Shown piece by piece: positions 63,931 to 64,000 of a stretch of 64,000 nt of DNA; the first letter of the stretch is position 1, and every line of letters starts with the position of its first letter. A program made the position numbers and the translations under genes. This DNA is from JAACFF01 sp963701435 (GTDB lineage Bacteria > Chloroflexota > Anaerolineae > Promineifilales > Promineifilaceae): positions 200,418-264,417 of the forward strand of contig CAVPAL010000005.1 of NCBI GenBank assembly GCA_963701435.1. Direction: 5' to 3'. The notes beneath the pieces were generated by a model, which was given only the letters and a program-made list of their open reading frames with translations, was not told the DNA's origin and did no database searches.

Positions 63931-64000
63931 TTAGGGATTCATAATTTTTCGCGTGCGATCGAGGACATCCAGACCTTGTTGCTTAAGCCAGTAAGGGAAA
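63931..64000 (-). CDS. C-terminal end of an unidentified gene (5' part outside window)
   Basis: Read from the right edge, the minus strand is open for 22 codons, FPYWLKQQGLDVLDRTRKIM then NP and TAA at 63931-63933. The helical, charged peptide looks like the end of a real protein, but it is too short for a family call. The following 63733-63930 is AT-rich with no convincing gene. Confidence 0.35.
   Translation of the reverse strand, partial: FPYWLKQQGLDVLDRTRKIMNP

Noticed and set aside
1..64000. tRNA, rRNA or riboswitch genes
   Set aside because: I looked for conserved tRNA arms and rRNA segments in the gaps and saw none that I could support without a covariance search.

Overview
The window reads as one stretch of a bacterial chromosome devoted almost entirely to carbohydrate acquisition and catabolism. 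I read it as most likely Chloroflexota (Anaerolineae-like), at moderate confidence. The reasons are lipoprotein sugar-binding proteins with long Ala/Glu/Pro linkers, a class III fructose-bisphosphatase, GTAGTAAC-type inverted repeats and the general gene mix. No rRNA, tRNA or other taxonomic marker was found. A genome-wide-looking signature is the palindrome ACGGCCGT, which I found about 65 times by eye, mostly inside genes.

Layout. (1) 1-8.6 kb, minus strand: an operon-like run of FGGY kinase, SDR dehydrogenase, SIS-domain protein, FAD oxidoreductase, PTE-type lactonase, KDPG-type aldolase and an arabinose-binding-protein-like lipoprotein containing two near-identical binding domains. A DeoR/GlpR repressor is divergent from it at 9.1 kb. 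(2) 10-19 kb: central carbon genes, with fbp, a 5'-truncated ppdK meeting a 5'-truncated ligA head to head at about 13.92 kb, gnd, an IS element, and gluconokinase. (3) 19-27.6 kb, minus strand: an intact uronate block with a GH2 enzyme, KduD-like SDR, KduI/IolB-like isomerase, a small membrane protein, GH88, KDG kinase, KDPG aldolase and a second KDG kinase. (4) 27.5-48.8 kb, minus strand: one long polysaccharide-utilisation operon behind a LacI regulator. It holds an SDR, two heparinase II/III-type lyases, a CUT1 ABC transporter (two permeases, binding protein, ATPase), four small membrane proteins, two DUF1269 proteins, two GH88 enzymes plus a GH88 remnant, a ManD-like dehydratase, an aldo/keto reductase and a Gfo/Idh oxidoreductase. 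Almost every gene here carries single-base frameshifts, while genes on both sides are clean. (5) 49-52.9 kb: araB-araD-araA. (6) 53-60.5 kb: a plus-strand transglutaminase-like lipoprotein, then (minus) a LacI regulator, two UroD-fold proteins, and a CUT2 sugar ABC transporter (binding protein, ATPase, permease), with a perfect 24-bp palindrome upstream. (7) 60.6-63.7 kb: an HpcH-type aldolase, HisD-like dehydrogenase and SDR cassette, then the C-terminus of another gene at the right edge.

How it fits together. Lyases in region 4 would cut an acidic (uronate-containing) polysaccharide to unsaturated oligosaccharides, the CUT1 system would import them, and GH88 enzymes would release the unsaturated uronate. 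The KduI/IolB-like isomerase, KduD-like SDR, KDG kinases and Eda would then give pyruvate and glyceraldehyde-3-phosphate. ManD, gluconokinase and Gnd would feed aldonates into KDG and the pentose phosphate pathway. AraBDA and the CUT2 transporters handle pentoses. The points most worth a second look are the iterated palindrome, the four unknown membrane proteins woven into the CUT1 operon, the translationally coupled UroD pair in a sugar operon, the double-domain binding protein, and the sharply bounded frameshift zone.
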